DNA from: Verrucomicrobiia bacterium
GTDB taxonomy: Bacteria > Verrucomicrobiota > Verrucomicrobiia > Limisphaerales > DSYF01
Assembly: GCA_035765895.1 (NCBI GenBank)
Contig: DASTWL010000064.1
Span: 1-58,762, forward strand
Direction: 5' to 3'
DNA: 58,762 nt
A program made the position numbers and the translations under genes. How positions within the stretch are numbered: position 1 is the stretch's first letter; the number at the start of each line of letters is the position of its first letter. Of the stretch, positions 1-9,327 are shown one piece after another. The notes beneath the pieces were generated by a model that was given only the letters and a program-made list of their open reading frames with translations, did no database searches and was not told the DNA's origin.

Positions 1-966
1 CGCGCCTCGGGTGACAAGGATTTCCGCCCCGTTTACAACATCTACGTCGCGGTTGGCCAGAAGCAGTCCAACATCGCGCGCGTCATCGCCGAGTTGGAGA
101 AAGCGGGCGCGATGGAAGACACGATCGTGGTCGCCGCCGGCGCCGACGCCCCGGCGTCCGCCCAGTATCTCGCGCCGTTTGCCGGCGCGGCGATGGGCGA
201 ATGGTTCATGGACAACGGCATGGATGCACTCATCATTTACGATGATCTCTCCAAGCAGGCCGTGGCTTACCGCCAGGTGTCGCTCGTGCTGAAGCGCCCG
301 TCCGGTCGTGAGGCGTATCCCGGTGACGTGTTCTATCTCCACAGCCGCCTGCTCGAACGCAGCGCGCGCGTCAACGAGAAGAACGGCAACGGTTCGCTCA
401 CCGCGCTCCCCATCATCGAGACGCAGGCGGGCGACGTGTCCGCCTACATTCCGACGAACGTGATTTCCATCACCGACGGTCAGATTTATCTCGAAACCGA
501 CCTGTTCTATCAAGGTGTGCGCCCGGCGATTTCCGTCGGTCTCTCCGTGAGCCGCGTCGGTTCCGCCGCGCAAATCAAGGCGATGAGGCAGGTGGCCGGC
601 CGCATCAAGGGCGACCTCGCTCAGTTCCGCGAGCTGGCGGCCTTCGCCCAGTTCGGTTCCGATCTCGACGCGAAGACGCAGGCCATTCTCGAGCGCGGCA
701 AGCGCATCGTGGAATTGTTCAAACAGAACCAATACAACCCGATTGCCGTGGAAGTGCAGGCCGCCGTGTTGTGGGCGATGCAGAACAACTTCCTCGACGA
801 CGTCGCGGTCGAAAAGGTGAAGGATTTCCAGACGAAGCTGACTGACTTCCTGACGAGCCGGAAGACGGCCCTGCTCGACAAGATTCGCACCGAGAAGGCG
901 ATCAGCGACGCGCTGGCGGGCGAACTCAAGGCCGCCGTCGCCGAGTTCAAACAAACCTATCGTTAA
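1..966 (+). CDS. atpA: F1F0 ATP synthase subunit alpha (3' part)
   Basis: C-terminal part of the non-catalytic alpha subunit of the F1 sector. The frame is open from base 1, so the start lies outside the window. Visible landmarks are [10 protein letters not shown] and [16 protein letters not shown], followed by the conserved stretch around [18 protein letters not shown] near positions 530-590 and a helical C-terminal domain. About 321 residues are present of a usual length near 500. atpG follows after 20 bp, then atpD and atpC, which is the standard F1 gene order. Identity is certain; only the N-terminal half, with the nucleotide-binding P-loop, is missing. Confidence 0.97.
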   Translation, partial: RASGDKDFRPVYNIYVAVGQKQSNIARVIAELEKAGAMEDTIVVAAGADAPASAQYLAPFAGAAMGEWFMDNGMDALIIYDDLSKQAVAYRQVSLVLKRPSGREAYPGDVFYLHSRLLERSARVNEKNGNGSLTALPIIETQAGDVSAYIPTNVISITDGQIYLETDLFYQGVRPAISVGLSVSRVGSAAQIKAMRQVAGRIKGDLAQFRELAAFAQFGSDLDAKTQAILERGKRIVELFKQNQYNPIAVEVQAAVLWAMQNNFLDDVAVEKVKDFQTKLTDFLTSRKTALLDKIRTEKAISDALAGELKAAVAEFKQTYR

Positions 967-986
967 TTTAGTCAACGCAGCCGCTC

Positions 987-1865
987 ATGCCGAGCACACG
1001 CGACATCCGCCGACGCATCAAGTCGGTCAAGAACACGGCGCAGATCACGAAGGCCATGCAGATGGTGGCCTCCGCGAAGATGCGCAAGGCGCAGCAGGCC
1101 GCCCTCGCGGGCCGGCCTTACGCCGCGTTGATGAACAAGGTGCTGGCGCACGCGACCGCCGGCGCGGGCGACTTCGCACATGCACTGCTCGATAAGCGCG
1201 AAATCCGCAAGCGGGCGGTGATTCTGATCAGCACGGACAAGGGGCTTTGCGGCGCGTTGAACACGAACTTGCTGCGCGAAGCCGCGAAGTTTGACAAGGA
1301 CACGACGGTGTTCATCTGTGCCGGGAAGAAGGCAGCGCAGTGGGCCGCGCGGACCCGGCGCACCATCGCCGCCGAGTTCACCTACAAGGACAACCCGCAA
1401 TTTGCCGAGGCCCGCGCCATTTCCAAGTTTGCCCAGGACCTGTTCATCAAGGGCGAGGTGGACGAAGTGGTGGTGCTCTTCACGAACTTCATTTCGACGC
1501 TGACGCAGAAGCCCGAGGCGCGGCCGATGCTGCCGATTGCCGAAATCAACGGCGTCCATGCTGGCGTGCACGGCGAACGGCCGACGCTGCCGCTGGAGCA
1601 GACCACCACGGAATATTTGTTTGAGCCCTCGGCGGAGGCGGTGCTCGGCGAACTGCTGCCCCGCGCGCTGAATTTTGAGATTTACCAGTTCCTCCTCGAA
1701 GCCAAGGCGTCCGAGCACAGCTCGCGCATGGTGGCGATGAAGAACGCAACCGACAACGCCAAGCAACTCATCAAGAGCCTGACGCTCGAATACAACAAGC
1801 TGCGGCAGGCCAACATCACGAAGGAACTTTTGGAAATCACCACCGCCCAGATGGCGATGGGCTGA
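987..1865 (+). CDS. atpG: F1F0 ATP synthase subunit gamma
   Basis: Central-stalk subunit that rotates inside the alpha3beta3 ring. The N-terminal helix STRDIRRRIKSVKNTAQITK followed by AMQMVASAKMRKAQ and the C-terminal helix (NATDNAKQLIKSLTLEYNK) are the two coiled-coil strands of the family. The segment ISTDKGLCGALNTNL is also characteristic. Length is 292 residues, normal. The ATG lies 20 bp after atpA and the gene ends 26 bp before atpD, so it is co-transcribed with both. Confidence 0.98.
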   Translation: MPSTRDIRRRIKSVKNTAQITKAMQMVASAKMRKAQQAALAGRPYAALMNKVLAHATAGAGDFAHALLDKREIRKRAVILISTDKGLCGALNTNLLREAAKFDKDTTVFICAGKKAAQWAARTRRTIAAEFTYKDNPQFAEARAISKFAQDLFIKGEVDEVVVLFTNFISTLTQKPEARPMLPIAEINGVHAGVHGERPTLPLEQTTTEYLFEPSAEAVLGELLPRALNFEIYQFLLEAKASEHSSRMVAMKNATDNAKQLIKSLTLEYNKLRQANITKELLEITTAQMAMG

Positions 1866-1885
1866 GGACCAGACCCCAATTCTAA

Positions 1886-3346
<1,461 letters not shown>

Positions 3347-3411
3347 TTTGTGGGATCGTTGCATCGTTACCCCGCTGCAACGGTTCGCGAATCAACGATT
3401 CAACGAACATA

Positions 3412-3822
3412 ATGGCCAGCACGCTCAAATTGGAAATTGTCACACCCGAAGCGGTGACCTACTCCGACGACGTCGAAATGGTCACCCTGCCGGGCATTGA
3501 AGGCGAGATGGGCATCTTTCCGCAGCACGTGCCGATGATGACCCAGATAGCCCCGGGCGAAATCAGTGTCCGCAAAGGCGGGCAGGATAGCCTGCTGGCC
3601 GTGGGCGAGGGATTCGTCGAAATCACCGCCGACCGGGTTTCGGTTCTGACCGACATGGCCGTGCGTGCCGAAAACATCGACGAAGCGGCGGCCGAGGCGG
3701 CCCGCAAGCGCGCGGAAGCCCGCCTCGCCGAGAAGCTCAATGGCGAGGAAGAGGCGTTGGTCCGTGCCTCCTTGAGCAACGCCCTCGCGCAAATCAACGT
3801 CAAGCGCCGCGTCCGGCACTGA
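3412..3822 (+). CDS. atpC: F1F0 ATP synthase subunit epsilon
   Basis: Stalk subunit that couples and inhibits F1. The N-terminal beta-sandwich is recognisable from LKLEIVTPEAVTYSDDVEMV and LPGIEGEMGIFPQHVPMM, and the C-terminal part (about residues 85-136) is the Ala/Arg/Glu-rich two-helix domain. Length is 136 residues, typical. It is the last gene of the operon, 65 bp after atpD, and is followed by a rho-independent terminator at 3851-3883. Confidence 0.96.
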   Translation: MASTLKLEIVTPEAVTYSDDVEMVTLPGIEGEMGIFPQHVPMMTQIAPGEISVRKGGQDSLLAVGEGFVEITADRVSVLTDMAVRAENIDEAAAEAARKRAEARLAEKLNGEEEALVRASLSNALAQINVKRRVRH

Positions 3823-3850
3823 GCCGTCTGCGATTTCGCGTCTTTCCACC

Positions 3851-3883
3851 AGCCACCGCGAGCGTGCGGTGGCTTTGGTTTTT
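3851..3883 (+). terminator. Rho-independent terminator of the atp operon
   Basis: A perfect 9-bp stem (3851-3859 with 3866-3874) and a 6-nt loop are followed by a T-rich tract ending at 3883. It lies 28 bp past the atpC stop and before the rhomboid gene, so it should end the ATP synthase transcript. Confidence 0.8.
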
Positions 3884-3931
3884 CCGGCCTGTGCCGGTTG
3901 ACGTCCGGGCGGGTTTCGGCCAGCGTGCGCC

Positions 3932-4882
3932 GTGATGGAACAGTTGCCGGCCTTTACCCTTGTCCTCATCGTCTCCACGGTGATGGTCTCGCTGCGGGCC
4001 TTCCAAAGCCCGGCGTTGCGCGAAAAACTCATCTTCGAGCCGCGGGCGATTCTTGAGGGGCGGGAATACCATCGGCTGCTCACTTCGGCGTGGCTGCACC
4101 TCGATGGCAATCATCTCTTTGGCAACCTGTTCACGCTCTACTTTTTTGGGCGCGACATCGAACTGGGAATGGGCGCCGGAGTGATGCTGGGCATCTACTT
4201 CGCCAGCATCCTCGGTGGCGGCCTGCTTTCACTCTGGCTGCACCGGCATCATGAGTATCGCGCGCTCGGCGCTTCGGGCGGCGTGTGCGGCATCCTGTTC
4301 GCGTGGATCCTGTTCTTCCCCGGCGGCGGCATATTCCTGTTCTTCATCCCGATTGGAATTCCCGGCTGGCTGTATGCCATCGGCTACCTGGCGTATTCGT
4401 TCTTCGCGATGAAACACGGCTGGAGCAATGTCGGTCACGACGCGCACATTGGCGGGGCGGTGATCGGACTCCTGCTTGCGGCAGCGATTCAACCCGCGGC
4501 CGTCGCGCAATCGCCCTGGCTGTTCATCACGATTCTTGCGGCGGGCGGCCTGATGTTCCTTTATCTGTGGAAAAACCCGCTGAGGCTGCCGCTGAAACAT
4601 TTTCTTCCCGAGCGGCGTTCACCGCCAAAACCGCGGCCGCACCATCCGTCCGGGCCGGCGGAGGACGAGGTGAATGCGGTGTTGGAAAAAGTTTCGCGCC
4701 GCGGCATCCAAAGCCTCAGTGCGAAGGAGCGGCAAATCTGGAACGGGCGGCCCGGAAGTAGCGGCAGTCGTGGAGGCATTAACCTTCGTTCGCCAGCTGC
4801 AGAGCCTCGTCCCTCACCGCATCAGAGAGATACAAGCCACCTTTGGATTCAAGCTGGTCCAGCGTGTTGCGGACGGACTTGA
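3932..4882 (+). CDS. Rhomboid family intramembrane serine protease, 3' end frameshifted
   Basis: Polytopic membrane serine protease. HLDGNHLFGN, the catalytic serine motif GASGG (Ser115 counted from GTG 3932) and the catalytic histidine in GHDAHIGGAVIG (His172) are all present, and about six hydrophobic segments span residues 8-220. Starts are GTG 3932 or ATG 3935. The cytoplasmic tail reads EKVSRRGIQSLSAKERQI, the usual ending of this subfamily, but then runs into an atypical 46-residue extension to 4882 that overlaps the antisense PIN gene by 104 bp. A -1 shift at about 4738 gives LERAARK and a stop at 4761, the expected tail. I read this as a one-base deletion or sequence error; the protease domain is unaffected. 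Confidence 0.9.
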   Translation: MMEQLPAFTLVLIVSTVMVSLRAFQSPALREKLIFEPRAILEGREYHRLLTSAWLHLDGNHLFGNLFTLYFFGRDIELGMGAGVMLGIYFASILGGGLLSLWLHRHHEYRALGASGGVCGILFAWILFFPGGGIFLFFIPIGIPGWLYAIGYLAYSFFAMKHGWSNVGHDAHIGGAVIGLLLAAAIQPAAVAQSPWLFITILAAGGLMFLYLWKNPLRLPLKHFLPERRSPPKPRPHHPSGPAEDEVNAVLEKVSRRGIQSLSAKERQIWNGRPGSSGSRGGINLRSPAAEPRPSPHQRDTSHLWIQAGPACCGRT

Positions 4883-5243
4883 TGCAGCCCAGCCTCCTGG
4901 CTTGGACGATCATGCCGACCAGGCCAAAGCAGGGAATGTGCAGCCGTCGGGCGGCGAGCCGGGCTTTACGATCATCGGTCAGCAGCAAGCGGACATTCAA
5001 TTCCCTGGCCAGCAACAACGCTTCAGCCTCCCCGCGCCCGAGCAGTTCAGTTCCCGGCAGACGCCCTTCTGGATTGGTCACCGGACGAAGCTCGATGAAT
5101 GCGGGAAGTGCCGTGTGAAAGGCGCTCAACTCGTCCCAAACGGCCTGTGGAACGAGAACGCATTCAAACAACCGCTGAAGGAGGTGCTGTTCTCCGGCTT
5201 TGAGCAGGGTGGTAATGGCGGTGGTATCGCTGACGACACTCAT
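4779..5243 (-). CDS. PIN-domain protein (DUF3368-type), likely toxin ribonuclease
   Basis: 154-residue PIN-fold nuclease candidate. The N-terminal VVSDTTAITTLLKAG carries the first metal-binding Asp (Asp6). PQAVWDELS gives Glu38, GRGEAEALLLARE gives Glu72/Glu74, and LLLTDDRKARLAARRL gives Asp90/Asp91, so the acidic cluster is complete. This arrangement matches DUF3368-type PIN proteins paired with UPF0175 antitoxins. The gene starts 10 bp after the stop of such an antitoxin and converges on the rhomboid gene. An RNase toxin role is inferred from family and neighbour; the RNA target is unknown. Confidence 0.85.
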   Translation of the reverse strand: MSVVSDTTAITTLLKAGEQHLLQRLFECVLVPQAVWDELSAFHTALPAFIELRPVTNPEGRLPGTELLGRGEAEALLLARELNVRLLLTDDRKARLAARRLHIPCFGLVGMIVQARRLGCIKSVRNTLDQLESKGGLYLSDAVRDEALQLANEG

Positions 5244-5253
5244 GCCTGTTGAT

Positions 5254-5493
5254 TCAGGGTTTTTCGTTCAGCGTGGCAAGGTCCGCCCGCAAATCATCCG
5301 GACCGTAATTGATGGGAATATGTCTGCGCCCCAGTTCGCCCAGCATTTGCACGGAGGAAATGCCCGCCACTTCCGCCGCCCGTCCAAGGGAAATTTCCTC
5401 CCGTTTGTAGAGGCCAATGGCGATATCCACCAGCGCGTCCTGCTCGCTCAGGCTGAGGTTCCCGAGCCGTTCAGATGGAATTGTGAGCGTCAT
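5254..5493 (-). CDS. UPF0175 family antitoxin-like protein
   Basis: 79-residue protein starting MTLTIPSERLGNLSLSEQ. The core LYKREEISLGRAAEVAGISS is the predicted helix-turn-helix typical of UPF0175, and the tail YGPDDLRADLATL is also characteristic. It is encoded just upstream of a PIN-domain gene with a 10-bp gap, the usual antitoxin-then-toxin order. By analogy with other type II pairs it would neutralise the nuclease and may bind its own promoter; neither can be read from the sequence. Confidence 0.85.
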   Translation of the reverse strand: MTLTIPSERLGNLSLSEQDALVDIAIGLYKREEISLGRAAEVAGISSVQMLGELGRRHIPINYGPDDLRADLATLNEKP

Positions 5494-5559
5494 AACGGAG
5501 CCAAGTTAGTCTTAATCTCAAGCGCGGGCAACTTGTCAGAACGGAACACGCATTACGCC

Positions 5560-7389
5560 TCACTTCGGCTTCATCTGCGGGAAGAGGATCACGTCGCGGA
5601 TGCTTTCCTGGCCGAGGAGCATCATGCAGAGACGGTCAATGCCGATGCCGATGCCGCCGGCCGGGGGCATGCCGTGTTCGAGGGCGACGAGGAAATCGTC
5701 GTCCAATTTCTGCTGCTCGCCGCCGGCCTGGTGCTCCAGCGTGGCGCGTTGCACGATGGGATCGTTCTGCTCGGTGTAGCCGGGCGAAATCTCCTGCCCG
5801 TTGATGCAGCACTCGAAGACCTCGACGGTCGTCGGGTCGTCGGGGGAAAGCTTGGCCAGCGGCACGAGTTCCTTCGGCAGGTGCGTGACGAATGTGGGGT
5901 TGATGAGCGTGGGTTCAACGAGCTTCTCGAACACCGCGCCGGTCACTTCAAAGTCTTCGTAGCCGGTGGCGATTTCGCCTTCCATCTTCAACTCCTCGAT
6001 GGCGACGCGACGGCGTTCGGCGGGACTGAGCGCGAACCAATCGGCAACTTTGCCCTCGGTCTTCTCGGCGACTTTTTCGCGGACGAGGTCTTTATATTTT
6101 GCGCACTTCCACGGCGTCTGTAGGTCGATTATTTCCTCTGTTGTCAGCTTCTCAAGCTCGGCAAGGTGTCGATCGACCTGTGGAGCCCAAGAATCTAATC
6201 CGGCTGGATGATCTGGATCATTCCAGTTCTTAAGTGCTTCTTTTGTTCGTTCGAACAGGGGGCGAATATCATTCAAGGCTGCGCGGGCAATTTCCCAATG
6301 CGGCTTTTCACTTCGGCTTGAATTGTATTTCTCACGCGCTTTGAAGATCTCACCAAGCAGCGATTTGGCAGCGTTGTGTTCTGCGGACGATGAACTTGAG
6401 GTTGCTTCAATAAACCGCCCTAAATTAGACGAGCAATAGACTAACGATTGCAGAATCTCCCTGCTCGTTTCGCCATGTCGCACGCGTGGGAACTTCAGTT
6501 TCCTCTCGGGAAATACGCTTTTTGCAATGTGAACAATCAGCGATTCTACGGTGCTCTTCATCGTCTCGTAATCGCCAAACGCGCAGTAGGCTTCAAGCAT
6601 CGTGAACTCGGGATTGTGCCGGCGCGAGAGGCCTTCGTTGCGGAAGTTCTTGCCGATCTCGAACAGCTTGTGGATGCCGCCGACGAGCAGCCGCTTGTGG
6701 TAAAGCTCCAGCGCGATGCGGAGATAAAATTCGCAGCCGAGCGCGTTGTGGAAGGTCTTGAACGGTTGCGCCGCCGCGCCGCCGGGAATCGCCTGCATCG
6801 CGGGCGTCTCGACTTCCACGTAACCGCGCCCATGAAAGAACTGGCGAATCTCATGCACGATGGCGCTGCGCTTGAGAAAGGTGGCGCGCACCTCGTCGTT
6901 CCCGATGAGGTCGAGGTAGCGCTGGCGGTAGCGGATTTCGGTGTCTTCAAGGCCATACCACTGGCCGGGCGGTGGGCGGAGCGCCTTGCCGACGATGGTG
7001 AAGCGCTCGACCTTCACGCTCGGCTCGCCGGTCTTGGTGCGGAACATCGTGCCCTTCACACCGATGAAGTCGCCCATGTCGAGATGCTTGAAGACGTCGT
7101 ATTGCTCGTCGCCGAGGACGTTCTTCTGTGCGTAAATCTGCACGCGGCCCGAAGTGTCCTTGAGGTCCATGAACTGGCTTTTGCCCATGTCGCGGTGCGC
7201 GGTGATTCGGCCGGCGACGGCCACGGGGGCGCCTTCGGTGAGTTCGCCGGCTTCAAACTTCGTGCGCGCCGCGCCACATTCGGTGTCGGGCGTGAACTTG
7301 TTCATAAAGGGGTTGAGACCCTTGGCGTTCAGCGCGGCGAGCTTGGCCTTGCGTTGTTCGATCAATGAATTCGTGTCGTCCATGGACAT
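5560..7389 (-). CDS. lysS: Lysyl-tRNA synthetase, class II, with ~115-residue internal insertion
   Basis: Charges tRNA-Lys. The N-terminal OB-fold anticodon domain, class II motif 1 region RYRQRYLDLIGND, motif 2 region HNPEFTMLEAYCAFGDYE and motif 3 GGIGIGIDRLCMMLLG are all present, ending RDVILFPQMKPK. The protein is about 609 residues against roughly 500 for bacterial LysS. The surplus lies between KLKF and EIIDLQTPW (DNA about 6140-6490), a hydrophilic Ser/Lys/Glu-rich, visibly lower-GC stretch that keeps the frame. ATG 7389 (MSMDD) was chosen; ATG 7383 and GTG 7407 are possible. The gene follows gluQ on the minus strand after a palindrome. Confidence 0.95.
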   Translation of the reverse strand: MSMDDTNSLIEQRKAKLAALNAKGLNPFMNKFTPDTECGAARTKFEAGELTEGAPVAVAGRITAHRDMGKSQFMDLKDTSGRVQIYAQKNVLGDEQYDVFKHLDMGDFIGVKGTMFRTKTGEPSVKVERFTIVGKALRPPPGQWYGLEDTEIRYRQRYLDLIGNDEVRATFLKRSAIVHEIRQFFHGRGYVEVETPAMQAIPGGAAAQPFKTFHNALGCEFYLRIALELYHKRLLVGGIHKLFEIGKNFRNEGLSRRHNPEFTMLEAYCAFGDYETMKSTVESLIVHIAKSVFPERKLKFPRVRHGETSREILQSLVYCSSNLGRFIEATSSSSSAEHNAAKSLLGEIFKAREKYNSSRSEKPHWEIARAALNDIRPLFERTKEALKNWNDPDHPAGLDSWAPQVDRHLAELEKLTTEEIIDLQTPWKCAKYKDLVREKVAEKTEGKVADWFALSPAERRRVAIEELKMEGEIATGYEDFEVTGAVFEKLVEPTLINPTFVTHLPKELVPLAKLSPDDPTTVEVFECCINGQEISPGYTEQNDPIVQRATLEHQAGGEQQKLDDDFLVALEHGMPPAGGIGIGIDRLCMMLLGQESIRDVILFPQMKPK

Positions 7390-7480
7390 GCGACACACAT
7401 GAAACACGATGCGGCCACGCCCGCCAAGTCTGGAGACGGGGCGAATTTGGAACTCAGGAAATCAGGAACCTCGGACTGTA

Positions 7481-7557
7481 ACCGCGGAGGCGCGGAGGCG
7501 CAGAGATGCAGAGAATGAAGGCCTGCTCTCCTCTCCGCGCCTCTGCGCCTCCGCGGT
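7481..7557. repeat. GC-rich inverted repeat between gluQ and lysS
   Basis: Two nearly complementary arms of 25 bp (7481-7505 and 7533-7557, with two mismatches by my alignment) made of Cgcgg/aggcg-type units are separated by 27 bp. Transcribed from the minus strand it would form a strong hairpin in the 178-bp gap between gluQ and lysS. It resembles the dispersed intergenic palindromes seen in several large Verrucomicrobia and Planctomycetes genomes, but only one copy is in this window. There is no T-run suited to a minus-strand terminator. Confidence 0.7.
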
Positions 7558-7567
7558 GAATCTTGTT

Positions 7568-8473
7568 TTACCAGCCACTCCGAACTTCTTCTGGTCCGCG
7601 GCCTTGTTCGCGCAGGTGGCGGAGGCTCAAGGCGTCGTGGCGCTTGGCAAGGCGGGTGCCATGTGCGTCCGTCAGCAACGGGCAATGAAAGAAAGCCGGC
7701 GCCGGCAACTCCAGCGCCTGGTAGAGCAGGATCTGGCGTGCGGCGGAGACGAGCAGGTCCGCCCCGCGGACGACTTCCGTGATTTGCATCGCAGCGTCAT
7801 CGGCGACGCAGGCGAGCTGGTAGGCGGGCACGTCGTCGTGCCGCCAGATGACGAAGTCGCCGAAGTCACGTCCGGCGATGAACCGCTGGGGGCCGAGATT
7901 GCCGTCCACGAAGGAAATGGTTTCGCCGTCGGGAACGCGGAAGCGCCAGGAGAAGCGGAGTGATAAGTGACGAGTGATGAGTGATGAGTTGGTTGCCTGC
8001 CCCGGCTGCTTGTCACTTGTTACTCGCCACTCATCACCCTTGTTCCGACAGGTTCCCGGGTAAATCGCTTCGTCATCGGCGGCGTGCGGGGCGGTGACGG
8101 CGGCCTGGATGTCTTTGCGGGAACAGGTGCAGGGATAAACCGCGCCGCGTTCAATGAGTTTGTTCAGCACGTCGCGATAGAACGGCAGGCGCTCGCTTTG
8201 GTTGTAGGGCGCGAACGGTCCGCCACAGTCCGGGCCTTCGCTCCACTCGAAACCGAACCAGCGCAAGTCCTCGAACATGGCGCGGACGAACTCGGGTTTG
8301 CAGCGGGCACGGTCGAGGTCTTCGTTGCGCAGAATGAGCGTGCCGTCGTGTTCGCGCGCGCGTTGCTGGGCGGTCCAGAACGTGCGCGCGTGGCCGAGGT
8401 GCAAATAACCAGTGGGCGAGGGGGCAATGCGGCCGCGGTATCGTGGATGGACGATTGCAGATTGTGGATTCAT
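7568..8473 (-). CDS. gluQ: Glutamyl-Q tRNA(Asp) synthetase
   Basis: Truncated GluRS paralogue that attaches glutamate to queuosine at the wobble position of tRNA-Asp. GRIAPSPTGYLHLGHART carries the HIGH-type motif, YPCTCSRKDI and YPGTCR carry Cys residues placed as in the zinc site, and RLAKRHDALSLRHL replaces KMSKS. No anticodon-binding domain follows, which separates it from GltX (also in this window at 12828). ATG 8473 overlaps the upstream stop as ATGA. After PGTCRN an insert of about 28 residues (DNA about 7955-8045) is encoded by an imperfect palindromic repeat. Length is 301 residues. Confidence 0.92.
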   Translation of the reverse strand: MNPQSAIVHPRYRGRIAPSPTGYLHLGHARTFWTAQQRAREHDGTLILRNEDLDRARCKPEFVRAMFEDLRWFGFEWSEGPDCGGPFAPYNQSERLPFYRDVLNKLIERGAVYPCTCSRKDIQAAVTAPHAADDEAIYPGTCRNKGDEWRVTSDKQPGQATNSSLITRHLSLRFSWRFRVPDGETISFVDGNLGPQRFIAGRDFGDFVIWRHDDVPAYQLACVADDAAMQITEVVRGADLLVSAARQILLYQALELPAPAFFHCPLLTDAHGTRLAKRHDALSLRHLREQGRGPEEVRSGW

Positions 8474-9327
8474 TCGCAACGGGTGGACGCTAGCCAATCG
8501 CTGTAACGCGGTAGCGGAAAGGAAAGCAGCGCTTGAACTTTGGCGCAGTTGAGCGAGCAATCGGGCGGACGCGGGGCGCCGTGATACTCCTTGAGCGAGG
8601 CAGCTTCGATGCGCGGATTCAACTCAGGCCAGCGGGCGGCAAGGAGTTGACCGAGTTCGAAGCGGCTCAAGCGTTCGGCACCGGCGACGTGGAAAAGCCC
8701 GGTGGCGTTCGCGAGTGCGAGTTCCCAGATGGCGCGGGCGGTGACGGAGGCGTCAATCGGGCTGCGGAATTCGTCGGTAAACAGGCGGAGCGACTGGCCT
8801 GCGTGCCACGCGTTGCGGGCTTGCTCGTCGAAGCCGCGATTGCCCTTGGGCGACTTGCCGCCGTTAAGCGAAGTGCGGACGATGGTGTGGCGTGGATTGG
8901 CGAGGACGATTTGTTCGGCGGCAACTTTTGTTTCGGCGTAGATGCCGAGCGGACTCACAGAGTCAGCTTCGGTGTAGTTGCCTTTGCGGCCATCGAAGAC
9001 GAGGTCGGTGGAGAGGAAGATGAACTGAGCGTTGGCGCAAAGCTCCGCGAGTCGCGCAGTGACTTCGACATTTTGCACGCGTGCGAGCGCGGGGGTTTTC
9101 TCGCACTCGACGCTGCTGGAATTCGCGGCGCAGTGAATCACCAGGGCGGGGGACTCGGCGTGGAAACGACGGATGACGGCATCAGCGTCCGTGAGGTCCA
9201 GTTCGGCGCGAGTGAGGCCAACGACCTTCCAGTCCGATGCGAGCTTTTGGGTGCTGACGAGATGGCTGCCGATCAAGCCACCGGCGCCGGTGACCCACGC
9301 GACGGGGTTGGGGCGCGGCTCAGTCAA
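8470..9327 (-). CDS. RmlD-like NAD(P)-dependent sugar epimerase/reductase
   Basis: Short-chain dehydrogenase of the dTDP-4-dehydrorhamnose reductase type. The Rossmann motif VTGAGGLIGSHLV is at the N terminus, with LDLTDADAV, FLSTDLVFDG and the YAETKVAAE catalytic Tyr/Lys pair. About 285 residues. No ATG precedes the glycine motif without entering the antisense-free coding region of the upstream amidase in another frame; the TTG at 9327, overlapping the amidase stop by 8 bp, is the best start. The gene ends in an ATGA overlap with gluQ. No other rhamnose genes are nearby, so the substrate is open. Confidence 0.85.
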   Translation of the reverse strand: MTEPRPNPVAWVTGAGGLIGSHLVSTQKLASDWKVVGLTRAELDLTDADAVIRRFHAESPALVIHCAANSSSVECEKTPALARVQNVEVTARLAELCANAQFIFLSTDLVFDGRKGNYTEADSVSPLGIYAETKVAAEQIVLANPRHTIVRTSLNGGKSPKGNRGFDEQARNAWHAGQSLRLFTDEFRSPIDASVTARAIWELALANATGLFHVAGAERLSRFELGQLLAARWPELNPRIEAASLKEYHGAPRPPDCSLNCAKVQALLSFPLPRYSDWLASTRCE

